Positions 34,385-43,195 of a DNA stretch of 64,000 nt are shown here, piece after piece (positions within the stretch are counted from its first letter, which is position 1; each line of letters begins with the position of its first letter). This DNA comes from Sphingobacteriales bacterium. Its GTDB lineage: Bacteria; Bacteroidota; Bacteroidia; Chitinophagales; UBA2359. The notes under the pieces are model-generated. The model did not search any database. It was not told where the DNA came from and worked only from the letters and a program-made list of their open reading frames with translations. The translations under genes were made by a program, and so were the position numbers. The stretch covers positions 17,054 through 81,053 of the forward strand of contig JADKCK010000020.1 of assembly GCA_016718845.1 (NCBI GenBank), read 5' to 3'.

Positions 34385-36574
34385 ATGAGTCGTTTTCAAG
34401 CCGTTGAGCAAGCCAATTCGCGCCCAAGTATCGATGTAAAATTACCATCAAACAAAATCTCTGATTATTTTGCTACCAGCGTTTTTACCACCGATGCCAT
34501 GCGTCAGTACATCTCGAAAGAGGCATACGATAGCGTATTATTGTCTATCCAAACAGGGCAAAAAATTGACCGCAAAATAGCCGACCAAGTAGCAGGAGCC
34601 ATGAAAGCATGGGCTGCCGAGCGTGGAGCAACCTCTTATTCGCACTGGTTTCAGCCACTAACGGGTGCTACCGCCGAAAAACACGACACCTTTTTTACCC
34701 TATCAGGTGGCAAAGCCATTGAAACATTTGGTGCCGATGCCCTTGTACAACAAGAACCCGATGCGTCGAGTTTTCCGTCGGGTGGTTTGCGCGTTACCTT
34801 CGAGGCACGCGGCTATACTGCCTGGGACCCTTCGTCGCCCGCTTTTATTATGTCGGTAGGTAGCTCGGGTAAAACATTGTGTATCCCTACTATATTTGTA
34901 TCTTATACCGGCGACTCGCTCGATTATAAAGCTCCTTTGCTAAAATCTTTACACTTATTAGAAACAGCCGCCGTGCCTGTTTGTAACTATTTTGACCGCA
35001 ACGTAACCAAAGTAGTAGCTACTTTGGGCTGGGAACAAGAATATTTTTTGGTAGATGAAGCACTATTTTTGGCTCGCCCCGACTTGGTAGCCACTGGGCG
35101 TACCGTTTTGGGTGCCGCTGCTGCCAAAGGGCAACAACTCGAAGACCATTACTTTGGCTCAATACCCGAGCGTGTATATGCGTTTATGTTAGATATGGAA
35201 GTAGAATCACACAAATTGGGCATTCCTATCCGCACGCGCCACAACGAAGTTGCCCCCGGACAATACGAATGTGCGCCTATTTTTGAAGAAGCCAACCTTG
35301 CCGTTGACCAAAACCAATTGTTGATGGATTTAATGGACCGCATTGCCAAACGCCACCGTTTGCGCGTTTTGTTGCACGAAAAACCTTTTGCGGGCATCAA
35401 TGGCTCGGGTAAGCACAACAACTGGTCGTTGGGCACCGATACAGGCAAAAATCTTTTGTCGCCGGGCAAAACACCTAAAAATAACTTGCAGTTTCTTACC
35501 TTTTTTATCAATACCATAAAAGCTGTTAGCACCCACGACAATTTGCTGCGTGCCGCTATCGCATCGGCAGGCAACGACCACCGTTTGGGTGCCAACGAAG
35601 CACCACCAGCTATTATATCGGTATTTATTGGTACTACCCTTGCCCGAATTTTAGAAGAATTAGAGCAAAAAGTAAAATCGGGTAAGATGGACGAAAACGA
35701 AAAAGCCGAGCTAAAACTAGACATACACAACAAAATACCCGATTTGTTGATGGATAATACCGACCGAAACCGCACCTCGCCTTTTGCTTTTACGGGCAAC
35801 AAATTCGAGATTCGCGCCGTAGGTTCGTCGGCAAACTGTGCTTTACCCATGACCATACTCAACACCATTGTGGCACAACAGTTGGTTGATTTTAGAACCG
35901 AAACCGAAAAACTAATTAAAGACGGAGAAAGTAAAGATGGTGCTATTTTACGCGTTTTGCGTCGTTACATCACCGAATCGAAAAGTATTTTGTTTGAAGG
36001 CGATAATTATAGCCAAGAATGGGCAGACGAAGCCGCCCGCCGAGGTTTGGCTAACGTAAAAACAACGCCGCCTGCTTTGGATTTCTTTATCACCGAATCT
36101 GCCAAAAAAGTATTAGTAGGCAACAACATTTACACCGACCGCGAGTTAGATGCCCGCTACGAAGTTGCCCTCGAAATTTACAAACGTAAGGTAGAAATTG
36201 AGGCACTAACAATGGCAGATATGGTAATTACTCAAGTTATTCCATCGGGTATGCGTTATCAAGCCGACCTAATTAGCAACCTAAAAGGTTTGCACGATTT
36301 GGGCATCAAGAAAAAAGCACTTACTGCTCAAACCGAGCTACTTGAGGAGGTGACTGAGCTTATCAATACGCTAAAAGCCGAAGCCGATTCGATGTTGTTA
36401 GCCATCGAAAAAGCCAACAAACACCATCATGCCCGCGAAATTGCCTCTGCTTTTTGCGATACCGTAAAGCCTTATTTCGATACTATCCGCGCGGCATCTG
36501 ACCGCTTAGAGCAAATCATTGACGATAGATATTGGGCATTGCCTAAATATAGAGAGTTGTTGTTTATTAAATAA
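34385..36574 (+). CDS. glnN: Type III glutamine synthetase
   Basis: 729 residues, the size of GSIII and much longer than GSI. Motifs: YSHWFQPLTGATAEKHDTFF, 'SGGLRVTFEARGYTAWDPSS', GWEQEYFLVDEALF, 'NEVAPGQYECAPIFEEANLA', LLHEKPFAGINGSGKHNNWS and RNRTSPFAFTGNKFEIRAVG. It makes glutamine from glutamate, ammonium and ATP in the cytoplasm as a dodecamer. GSIII is characteristic of Bacteroidota and some cyanobacteria. It stands alone between terminators. Confidence 0.97.
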   Translation: MSRFQAVEQANSRPSIDVKLPSNKISDYFATSVFTTDAMRQYISKEAYDSVLLSIQTGQKIDRKIADQVAGAMKAWAAERGATSYSHWFQPLTGATAEKHDTFFTLSGGKAIETFGADALVQQEPDASSFPSGGLRVTFEARGYTAWDPSSPAFIMSVGSSGKTLCIPTIFVSYTGDSLDYKAPLLKSLHLLETAAVPVCNYFDRNVTKVVATLGWEQEYFLVDEALFLARPDLVATGRTVLGAAAAKGQQLEDHYFGSIPERVYAFMLDMEVESHKLGIPIRTRHNEVAPGQYECAPIFEEANLAVDQNQLLMDLMDRIAKRHRLRVLLHEKPFAGINGSGKHNNWSLGTDTGKNLLSPGKTPKNNLQFLTFFINTIKAVSTHDNLLRAAIASAGNDHRLGANEAPPAIISVFIGTTLARILEELEQKVKSGKMDENEKAELKLDIHNKIPDLLMDNTDRNRTSPFAFTGNKFEIRAVGSSANCALPMTILNTIVAQQLVDFRTETEKLIKDGESKDGAILRVLRRYITESKSILFEGDNYSQEWADEAARRGLANVKTTPPALDFFITESAKKVLVGNNIYTDRELDARYEVALEIYKRKVEIEALTMADMVITQVIPSGMRYQADLISNLKGLHDLGIKKKALTAQTELLEEVTELINTLKAEADSMLLAIEKANKHHHAREIASAFCDTVKPYFDTIRAASDRLEQIIDDRYWALPKYRELLFIK

Positions 36575-36593
36575 TCAGCCAAAACCACATAAT

Positions 36594-36640
36594 AAAAACC
36601 CTGCCTTTTTCTTTTACCAAGAAAAAAGCAGGGTTTTTGT
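36594..36640. terminator. Intrinsic terminator of glnN
   Basis: AAAAACCCTGC...TTTTTCTT pairs with AAGAAAAA...GCAGGGTTTTT around TTACC. The same hairpin is repeated at 37044-37090, so the antitoxin/PIN pair is enclosed by two copies. Confidence 0.85.
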
Positions 36641-36658
36641 TATCAATTCAACAAAAAA

Positions 36659-36690
36659 TTTGGAAATACTAGGCATTTTATGTACCTTTG
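36659..36690 (+). promoter_or_regulatory. Antitoxin promoter TTTG-N20-TACCTTTG
   Basis: TTTG at 36659-36662 and TACCTTTG at 36683-36690 with exactly 20 bp between, 25 bp upstream of the ATG. Confidence 0.75.
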
Positions 36691-36715
36691 TGTTAGTTAA
36701 ACAAAACAATAATCT

Positions 36716-36931
36716 ATGAATGCACTAAATGAAGCTCAACTCAATATACTGAAACTTTTTCAGGTAATAAAAAGCGAAAAAGATATTGCCGAGCTTAAAC
36801 AAATACTGATTGAGTATCTTTCAAAAAAAACAGTAGAAGCCGCAGACAAAGCTTATGATGAAAAAGGTTACACACAAGCAGACTTGCTCAATTGGCAATA
36901 CGAACACTATAGAACAGAAACAAAGCCATGA
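36716..36931 (+). CDS. Antitoxin-like small protein upstream of a PIN-toxin remnant
   Basis: 71 residues, helical and acidic: MNALNEAQLNILKLFQVIKS, EKDIAELKQILIEYLSKKTV and YTQADLLNWQYEHYRTETKP. Proteins of this type precede COG1569-like PIN nucleases in Bacteroidota. The stop overlaps the start of the PIN remnant by ATGA, so the pair was translationally coupled. Its promoter is intact, so it may still be made although its toxin is gone. Confidence 0.75.
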   Translation: MNALNEAQLNILKLFQVIKSEKDIAELKQILIEYLSKKTVEAADKAYDEKGYTQADLLNWQYEHYRTETKP

Positions 36932-37045
36932 GAGTAATTATAGATACGAATATTTTTGTAATGACACTTACAAGTCGTAAAAACCATTGAATTTCCTAAA
37001 TTATCTATTATTAGTACCGAAGATTTCGCAAAATTACTTCAATAA
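36928..37045 (+). pseudogene. PIN-domain toxin reduced to its two ends by internal deletion
   Basis: It starts MRVIIDTNIFVMTLTS, the first catalytic-Asp motif of COG1569-type PIN nucleases, and then stops. In the next frame the text VKTIEFPKLSIISTEDFAKL (then LQ and stop) is the usual C-terminal end of the same family. About 110 central codons, with the remaining acidic residues, are missing, so no nuclease activity can remain. It supports past toxin-antitoxin function of the 36716 gene. Confidence 0.75.
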
Positions 37046-37090
37046 AAACCCTGCCTTTTTCTTTTACCAAGAAAAAAGCAGGGTTTTTGT
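37044..37090. terminator. Bidirectional terminator between PIN remnant and feoB
   Basis: Second copy of the AAAAACCCTGC/GCAGGGTTTTT hairpin at 36594, here serving the minus-strand feoB as well. Confidence 0.85.
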
Positions 37091-37119
37091 TATGACAGCT
37101 AAAAAAAGTGTTTGCAGAT

Positions 37120-37470
37120 TTACCGCATTGCCACATATACTAACCAAGCTGCTACGTACGCCAATATGGTCATGTAACCGAGCATCAAAAACACCCATTT
37201 CCACGAGCCTGTTTCGCGTTTGGTGATGGCTAAGGTACTCATACATTGCATGGCAAAGGCATAAAATACCAATAGAGCAAAGCCAACAGCAGGGGTATAG
37301 GTAGGTTTATTGGTTCGGGGGTTAATGTCGGATTGCATTTTTTGGCGCAATGTTTGGGTGTTGTCCTCCGAGTCGTCGACGCTGTAAAGGGTTGCCATAG
37401 TGCCTACAAACACTTCGCGGGCAGCAAAACTGGTAAGTAGGGCAATGCCAATTTTCCAATCAAAACCCAA
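37120..37470 (-). CDS. feoB: FeoB ferrous iron transporter, C-terminal part (frameshifted)
   Basis: 116 residues with the last membrane segments of FeoB: GFDWKIGIALLTSFAAREVFV, GTMATLYSVDD, 'AVGFALLVFYAFAMQCMSTL', ETGSWKWVFLMLGYMTILAY. The sequence between this ORF and the next (37471-37559) codes for EIAQKTEKLEASYAGVFGHV and IEPLIRPL in the same frame. So the gene is continuous except for one missing base in the A-run complementary to 37560-37564. Confidence 0.88.
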   Translation of the reverse strand: MGFDWKIGIALLTSFAAREVFVGTMATLYSVDDSEDNTQTLRQKMQSDINPRTNKPTYTPAVGFALLVFYAFAMQCMSTLAITKRETGSWKWVFLMLGYMTILAYVAAWLVYVAMR

Positions 37471-37550
37471 GGGGCGAATAAGCGGTTCTATTACATGTCC
37501 AAAAACACCTGCATAAGATGCCTCTAACTTTTCGGTTTTTTGGGCTATTT

Positions 37551-39236
37551 CTAATTGTGTTTTTGGGCAGGGTTAGCAGCTATTTGTGTGGTATAACGTT
37601 GTTCAATTTCGCTCATTTTTTTTGGAGGGCCAAACGATGCTGCAAACCACAAAATCACCGAAATAACAATAATAACTTTACCTGCCTCTACCACAAAAGC
37701 TTTGCATTTTTGGTAGATAAGCAGGGCAATATTTTCCCAGCGAGGCATTCGATAAATAGGCATTTCGGCAACATAAATATCCGACATATTGTATCGCAAC
37801 ACTTTTTTTAGCACCAAAGCCGACACCAATGCCATCACAAAACCTAATAAATACATGCCCATCATGGCTATGCCTTGTAGCGTAAAAATGCCTAAAACGG
37901 CAGTAGCTGGTACAAACATGCCTATAATTAGTGCATAGATAGGTATACGCGCCGAGCAACTCATTAGGGGTGTTACCATAATAGCAATCATACGTTCTTG
38001 TTTGTTGGCAATGGTTCGGGCTGCCATAATAGAAGGTACGGCACAAGCCATACCGCCAATTAAAGGCACCAACGACCTACCACTAAAGCCAAAAGGACGC
38101 ATCAATCTATCCATCAAAAACATAACCCGTGCCATATAACCAGTTTCTTCGAGCAGGGCAATAAAAAAGAAGAGTAAGGCAATTTGGGGCACAAAAATAG
38201 CAATACCCCCTAAGCCTGCCACTATGCCATCGGCAAGCAAGCTGGTTAACCACGTGGCAGGTAGGTTGGCATGTAGCCAATCGGCAAGGGTATTAAATAT
38301 GCCCTCTATCCAGTCCATTGGATACGATGCCCACGAAAAAATAGCTTGAAACACCAGCAATAAAATAGCTATAAAAATCAGATACCCACCAATTTTGTGC
38401 AGTACAATGGCATCAATTTGGTTGGTTCGTTTTTCCGATTCGGTAGGAGCTTGTTTCAAAACGGTGTCGCAGATAGCCTCTGTTTTATCGTGTCGTTGCA
38501 GCATCTCGTCGGAGATAAACAAGGGTATTTGTTGTTTTTTTACTTTTTGGCGGATAGATAGGCGGCACGACTCGGATAGTTCTAGAAACTCGTCGGGTTG
38601 CAAAAGTGCCTGAAATGCCAAATAGTCGTTATCTGTTTTTAGGCAGCTTTTTATGTCTTCGGCTAAGTAGGCTAGGTCGGGTGGTGGAACAAAAATGTGT
38701 TTTTTTGCAGGTGCGATATTGGGCGAGATAGTGGCGATAAGTTGGTCAATACCCTGCCCTGTAAGTGCTGACAGTGCCACAACAGGTACATCTAAACGCT
38801 GCGAGAGCAAATCGGTTTGTATGTTAAGCGATTCTTTGGCTAAAATATCGCTCATGTTAAGTACTACAATAATAGGTATTTCTAAATCGAGTGCTTGCGT
38901 AGCTAATACAATGCTACGCTGTAGTTGGGTAGCATCGCAAACAACCAATACCAAATCAGGGAAATCGGGATTATGCCTATTGCGCAATGTTTCGCAAGTA
39001 ACGCGCTCGTCGTCGCTGTTGGGATAAAGCGAGTAAGTGCCGGGCAGGTCAATTAGTTGGGCAATTTGTCCATCTGTTGTTTTAAATCTACCTATTTTGC
39101 GCTCTACGGTTACACCTGTGTAATTACCTACGCGCTGTTTCATGCCCGTAAGACGGTTAAACAACGATGATTTACCGCTGTTAGGGCTGCCAAGCAGGGC
39201 AATAGTAAAAGGGCGAACTTTGGACGGTGTTTCCAT
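37551..39236 (-). CDS. feoB: FeoB ferrous iron transporter, G domain and first membrane core
   Basis: 561 residues. The GTPase domain has G1 GSPNSGKSS (16-24), G3 DLPG (63-66) and G4 NMSD (127-130). Then come a helical spacer, the Gate motifs (GYMARVMFLMDRLMRPFGFS, GRSLVPLIGGMACAVPSIMA) and several membrane helices. It imports Fe2+. The frame ends early (NPAQKHN) because of a one-base deletion; the remaining 150 codons are in the next frame (37120-37559). It is separated from feoA by about 3.5 kb of tandem nuclease genes. Confidence 0.93.
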   Translation of the reverse strand: METPSKVRPFTIALLGSPNSGKSSLFNRLTGMKQRVGNYTGVTVERKIGRFKTTDGQIAQLIDLPGTYSLYPNSDDERVTCETLRNRHNPDFPDLVLVVCDATQLQRSIVLATQALDLEIPIIVVLNMSDILAKESLNIQTDLLSQRLDVPVVALSALTGQGIDQLIATISPNIAPAKKHIFVPPPDLAYLAEDIKSCLKTDNDYLAFQALLQPDEFLELSESCRLSIRQKVKKQQIPLFISDEMLQRHDKTEAICDTVLKQAPTESEKRTNQIDAIVLHKIGGYLIFIAILLLVFQAIFSWASYPMDWIEGIFNTLADWLHANLPATWLTSLLADGIVAGLGGIAIFVPQIALLFFFIALLEETGYMARVMFLMDRLMRPFGFSGRSLVPLIGGMACAVPSIMAARTIANKQERMIAIMVTPLMSCSARIPIYALIIGMFVPATAVLGIFTLQGIAMMGMYLLGFVMALVSALVLKKVLRYNMSDIYVAEMPIYRMPRWENIALLIYQKCKAFVVEAGKVIIVISVILWFAASFGPPKKMSEIEQRYTTQIAANPAQKHN

Positions 39237-39353
39237 TTAATTTATTTGGGTGATGCTCTGTTGGATGTGGTTAAAAGGCTTGTTTCTTCTCAATGGGGTT
39301 TAAAATAGTATATTTTAGGTTGGCTTTGTAGAGATTGATTTTCTGTAAAACTA

Positions 39354-40178
39354 TCAGCTATTCTCTTCGTTGCGCAACGTTTCGATTTGTTCGAGGGATA
39401 AGCCTGTATCTTCCGCTATATCTTCGTTTGAAAGATTACGCTTTAACAATTTTTTCGCAATTTCGATACTTCGTTCATCTTTTCCCATTTCACGTTCTAG
39501 CTCAACAACTTTGCGTTTAGCTGCCTCAATTTTAGCTTGTTCCCATTCGTCGGGGCTTATGTTCTCGAAACTTACAATTTCGGTGGCTCGTTTTACCCCT
39601 TTGTTGTTGATGTTTATATTTGGGTTTTCGGGATGATGAATACTTTCGTAAATCAAATCTAGCCAGTCGCGGTAGTTGGTGGGCGTATCTTCGCCTTTGT
39701 AGTTGGGATTAAGATATATTAGCTCGTGGTTAAATATCTTACGCTCAACGCCCTTTAAGTTGCGCGGATTAAGCGACGAAATTAGCACTTCGTCTCTGTA
39801 AAATTCGCGTGTTTTAGCATTTATTTTATACGGCGCGGTCATTAATACTATCGTATATACCGTTTTTTCTACCGTATAATCTTCGCTTGTGCGCTGTTGT
39901 TCGGTGATAGCTTGTAGGTGATAGTGCAAAAAACGGTCGAAATTGTGGTCGTATTCTACTTTTTGTATTTCTATCACTATCCTTTTTTCGACATCTTCGG
40001 CAAAAATGTCGTATTTAAAATTTATGTTGCCCAATTTCGGTTGAAAAGCTTTTTCGGTTTCAATCTTCTCGGGCGAAACATCAATGCCAATTATATCTTT
40101 TACAAAAGCCTTAAATACAATCATATCGGTAAAGGCTTTTTTAAAAAAAACTTCGTTGTCAAGGCGGGCAAGCATCAT
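39354..40178 (-). CDS. Rpn/PDDEXK_2-family PD-(D/E)XK nuclease, intact copy
   Basis: 274 residues. N-terminal conserved FFKKAFTDMIVFKAFVKDII; nuclease core with KYDIFAEDVEKRIVIEIQKV (Asp and Glu-x-Gln of the PD-(D/E)XK fold), FDRFLHYHLQAITEQQ and 'YTIVLMTAPYKINAK'; charged helical region; C-terminal tail NEDIAEDTGLSLEQIETLRN. The family (TIGR01784/PF12784) contains the recombination-promoting Rpn nucleases, some of which act in phage defence and encode an intragenic C-terminal inhibitor. It is the only full-length member of a four-copy tandem array here. Confidence 0.9.
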   Translation of the reverse strand: MMLARLDNEVFFKKAFTDMIVFKAFVKDIIGIDVSPEKIETEKAFQPKLGNINFKYDIFAEDVEKRIVIEIQKVEYDHNFDRFLHYHLQAITEQQRTSEDYTVEKTVYTIVLMTAPYKINAKTREFYRDEVLISSLNPRNLKGVERKIFNHELIYLNPNYKGEDTPTNYRDWLDLIYESIHHPENPNININNKGVKRATEIVSFENISPDEWEQAKIEAAKRKVVELEREMGKDERSIEIAKKLLKRNLSNEDIAEDTGLSLEQIETLRNEENS

Positions 40179-40217
40179 AAGGGAGTTTTGTTTTTATTTA
40201 TGTTTGAAAATAAAAGT

Positions 40218-41036
40218 TTATACATCGGGGTTGTTGCGCAACGTTTCGATTTGTTCGAGGGATAAACCTGTTATTTTAAGCGATAAGTGTTATCAAACTT
40301 GCTTTAATTGCATTCTTCGCAATTTCGATACTTCGTTCATCTTTTCCCATTTCTCGCTCCAGCTCAACAACTTTGCGTTTAGCGGCTTCTATTTTTGCTT
40401 CTTCCCATTCGTCGGGGCTTATGTTCTCGAAACTTACAATTTCGGTGGCTCGTTTTACCCCTTTGTTGTTGATGTTAATGTTGGGATTTTCGGGATGATG
40501 AATACTTTCGTAAATCAAATCTAGCCAGTCGCGGTAGTTGGTGGGCGTATCTTCGCCTTTGTAGTTGGGATTAAGATATATTAGCTCGTGGTTAAATATC
40601 TTACGCTCAATGCCCTTTAAGTTGCGGATTAAGCGACGAAATTAGCACTTCGTCTCTGTAAAACTCGCGTGTTTTTGCATTAATTTTATAGGGAGCTGTC
40701 ATTACAACAATGGTGTATACCGTTTTTTCTACCGTATAATCTTCGCTTGTGTGCTGTTGTTCGGTGATAGCTTGTAGGTGATAGTGCAAAAAACGGTCGA
40801 AATTGTGGTCGTATTCTACTTTTTGTATTTCTATCACTATCCTTTTTCGACATCTTCGGCAAAAATGTCGTATTTAAAATTTATATTGCCCAATTTCGGT
40901 TGAAAAGCTTTTCGGTTTCAATCTTCTCGGGCGAAACATCAATGCCAATTATATCTTTTACAAAAGCCTTAAATACAATCATATCGGTAAAGGCTTTTTT
41001 AAAAAAAACTTCGTTGTCAAGGCGGGCAAGCATCAT
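40218..41036 (-). pseudogene. Rpn-type nuclease copy 2, several frameshifts
   Basis: About 95% identical to copy 1 over most of its length. A GC dinucleotide is missing near 40627 and single bases are missing in T-runs at about 40851 and 40911. The C-terminal tail is also out of frame. The intended end is ETLRNNPDV. The open pieces are 40276-40518 and 40607-40837. Indels in homopolymers may be sequencing errors, but the GC loss is not of that type. Confidence 0.8.
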
Positions 41037-41075
41037 AAGGGAGGGGTGTTTTTATTTATGTTTTAAAATAAAAGT

Positions 41076-41885
41076 TTATACATCGGGGTTGTTGCGCAAG
41101 GTTTCGATTTGTTCGAGGGATAAGCCTGTTATTTGAGCGATAGTGTCATTTGGCAAATTTGCTTTAATTGCATTCTTCGCAATTCTAAGTTGTTCTTCTT
41201 CGCGCTCTAATCTAACAACTTTGCGTTTAGCGGCTTCTATTTTTGCTTCTTCCCATTCGTCGGGGCTTATGTTCTCGAAACTTACAATTTCGGTGGCTCG
41301 TTTTACGCCTTTGTTGTTGATGTTGATATTGGGATTTTCGGGATGATGAATACTTTCGTAAATCAAATCTAGCCAGTCGCGGTAGTTGGTGGGCGTATCT
41401 TCGCCTTTGTAGTTGGGATTAAGATATATTAGCTCGTGGTTAAATATCTTGCGCTCAACGCCCTTTAAGTTGCGCGGATTAAGCGACGAAATTAGCACTT
41501 CGTCTCTGTAAAATTCGCGTGTTTGGCATTAATTTTATAGGGAGCGGTCATTAATACTATCGTATATACCGTTTTTTCTACCGTATAATCTTCGCTTGTG
41601 CGCTGTTGTTCGGTGATAGCTTGTAGGTGATAGTGCAAAAAACGGTCGAAATTGTGGTCGTATTCTACTTTTTGTATTTCTATCACTATCCTTTTTCGAC
41701 ATCTTCGGCAAAATGTCGTATTTAAAATTTATGTTGCCCAATTTCGGTTGAAAAGCTTTTTCGGTTTCAATCTTCTCGGGCGAAACATCAATGCCAATTA
41801 TATCTTTTACAAAAGCCTTAAATACAATCATATCGGTAAAGGCTTTTTTAAAAAAAACTTCGTTGTCAAGGCGGGCTAGTGTCAT
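41076..41885 (-). pseudogene. Rpn-type nuclease copy 3, frameshifted
   Basis: N-terminus MTLARLDNEVFFKKAF; the C-terminal 140 residues are intact and end NDTIAQITGLSLEQIETLRN plus NPDV. Bases are missing near 41524 (GTGTTTGGCATT), 41692 and 41711. The tail and the charged region (RLEREEEQLRIAKNAIKANL) differ from copies 1 and 4. Confidence 0.8.
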
Positions 41886-41908
41886 AATAGGTTTTTTAAA
41901 AATTAAAA

Positions 41909-42731
41909 TTACAAGTTGGGGTTATTGCGCAACACTTCGATTTGTTGGAGAGTTAAGCCTGTTGCCTTAATGATAAAGTGGTTATCAGAGCCTAACTGTA
42001 TCAAGTTTTTCACAATTTCGATACTTCGTTCATCTTTTCCCATTTCTCGCTCCAGCTCAACAACTTTGCGTTTAGCGGCTTCTATTTTTGCTTCTTCCCA
42101 TTCGTCGGGGCTTATGTTCTCGAAACTTACAATTTCGGTGGCTCGTTTTACCCCTTGGTTGTTGATGTTAATGTTGGGATTTTCGGGATGATGAATACTT
42201 TCGTAAATCAAATCTAGCCAGTCGCGGTAGTTGGTGGGCGTATCTTCGCCTTTGTAGTTGGGATTAAGATATATTAGCTCGTGGTTAAATATCTTACGCT
42301 CAACGCCCTTTAAGTTGCGCGGATTAAGCGACGAAATTAGCACTTCGTCTCTGTAAAATTCGCGTGTTTTAGCATTTATTTTATACGGCGCGGTCATTAA
42401 TACTATCGTATATACCGTTTTTTCTACCGTATAATCTTCGCTTGTGCGCTGTTGTTCGGTGATAGCTTGTAGGTGATAGTGCAAAAAACGGTCGAAATTG
42501 TGGTCGTATTCTACTTTTTGTATTTCTATCACTATCCTTTTTTCGACATCTTCGGCAAAAATGTCGTATTTAAAATTTATATTGCCCAATTTCGGTTGAA
42601 AAGCCTTTTCGGTTTCAATCTTCGGGCGAAACATCAATGCCAATTATATCTTTTACAAAAGCCTTAAATACAATCATATCGGTAAAGGCTTTTTTAAAAA
42701 AAACTTCGTTGTCAAGGCGGGCAAGCATCAT
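41909..42731 (-). pseudogene. Rpn-type nuclease copy 4, 2-bp deletion near the N-terminus
   Basis: The frame is open from 42643 to 41909 (244 codons), including the whole nuclease core. The first 30 codons (MMLARLDNEVFF...) are out of frame because CT is missing at about 42622 (CAATCTTCGGGCG versus CAATCTTCTCGGGCG). The tail is quite different: 'NLIQLGSDNHFIIKATGLT' then LQQIEVLRNNPNL. A start downstream could still give a shortened protein. Confidence 0.8.
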
Positions 42732-42797
42732 AAGGGAGTTTGTTTTTATTTATGTTTGAAAATAAAAGTTTATACATCGGGGTTGTTGCGTAGTGCA
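42732..42797. repeat. 3' end of a fifth nuclease copy abutting feoA
   Basis: TTATACATCGGGGTTGTTGC, the 3' end of copies 2 and 3 (RNNPDV stop), and the preceding intercopy spacer reappear here and pass straight into the end of feoA. This marks the junction at which the array was inserted or from which copies were lost. Confidence 0.7.
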
Positions 42798-42798
42798 G

Positions 42799-43053
42799 CT
42801 ACTCTTTGTCGATTGGGTTTACAATAATATCTTTGGCATCGGCTTTGCGGATAGCTATTTTAGTACCATTAACGGCTACGGCAATAGGGTCGCCAAGAGG
42901 CGCAATGTTGGCAATAGTTAGTTTAGCTCCCTGTTTTATACCTAAGTTTAAGAGTGCCATTTGCAGGTTGTGGTTGGCGGTATATTGTAAAATTCCGCTT
43001 TCGCCTAATGACAAAGAGGCAAGCGTAATAGCTGGTAATTGTTCCGAGTTCAT
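42799..43053 (-). CDS. feoA: FeoA ferrous iron transport protein
   Basis: 84 residues with the SH3-like FeoA fold: PAITLASLSLGESGILQYTA, MALLNLGIKQGAKLTIANIA, PLGDPIAVAVNGTKIAIRKA. FeoA is a cytoplasmic partner of FeoB. Normally feoA and feoB are adjacent or fused in Bacteroidota; here the nuclease array lies between them. Confidence 0.92.
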   Translation of the reverse strand: MNSEQLPAITLASLSLGESGILQYTANHNLQMALLNLGIKQGAKLTIANIAPLGDPIAVAVNGTKIAIRKADAKDIIVNPIDKE

Positions 43054-43119
43054 TTAGTTAGATTGGATTTTGATGGTATAATGTAACTTTGCTCAAATTT
43101 GTTCTATATCTATCTTTTA

Positions 43120-43170
43120 AAAAACTAAATTAGCTTCGACAGCGCCCGAAGCGTTGCCGAAGCTAAAAGG
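43120..43170 (-). terminator. Intrinsic terminator of sucC
   Basis: On the minus strand TTAGCTTCG and CGAAGCTAA form a stem around a GC-rich loop, then TTTAGTTTTTT follows. Confidence 0.7.
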
Positions 43171-43195
43171 GTTGAAAGCTATTGTCTTTCAAATA

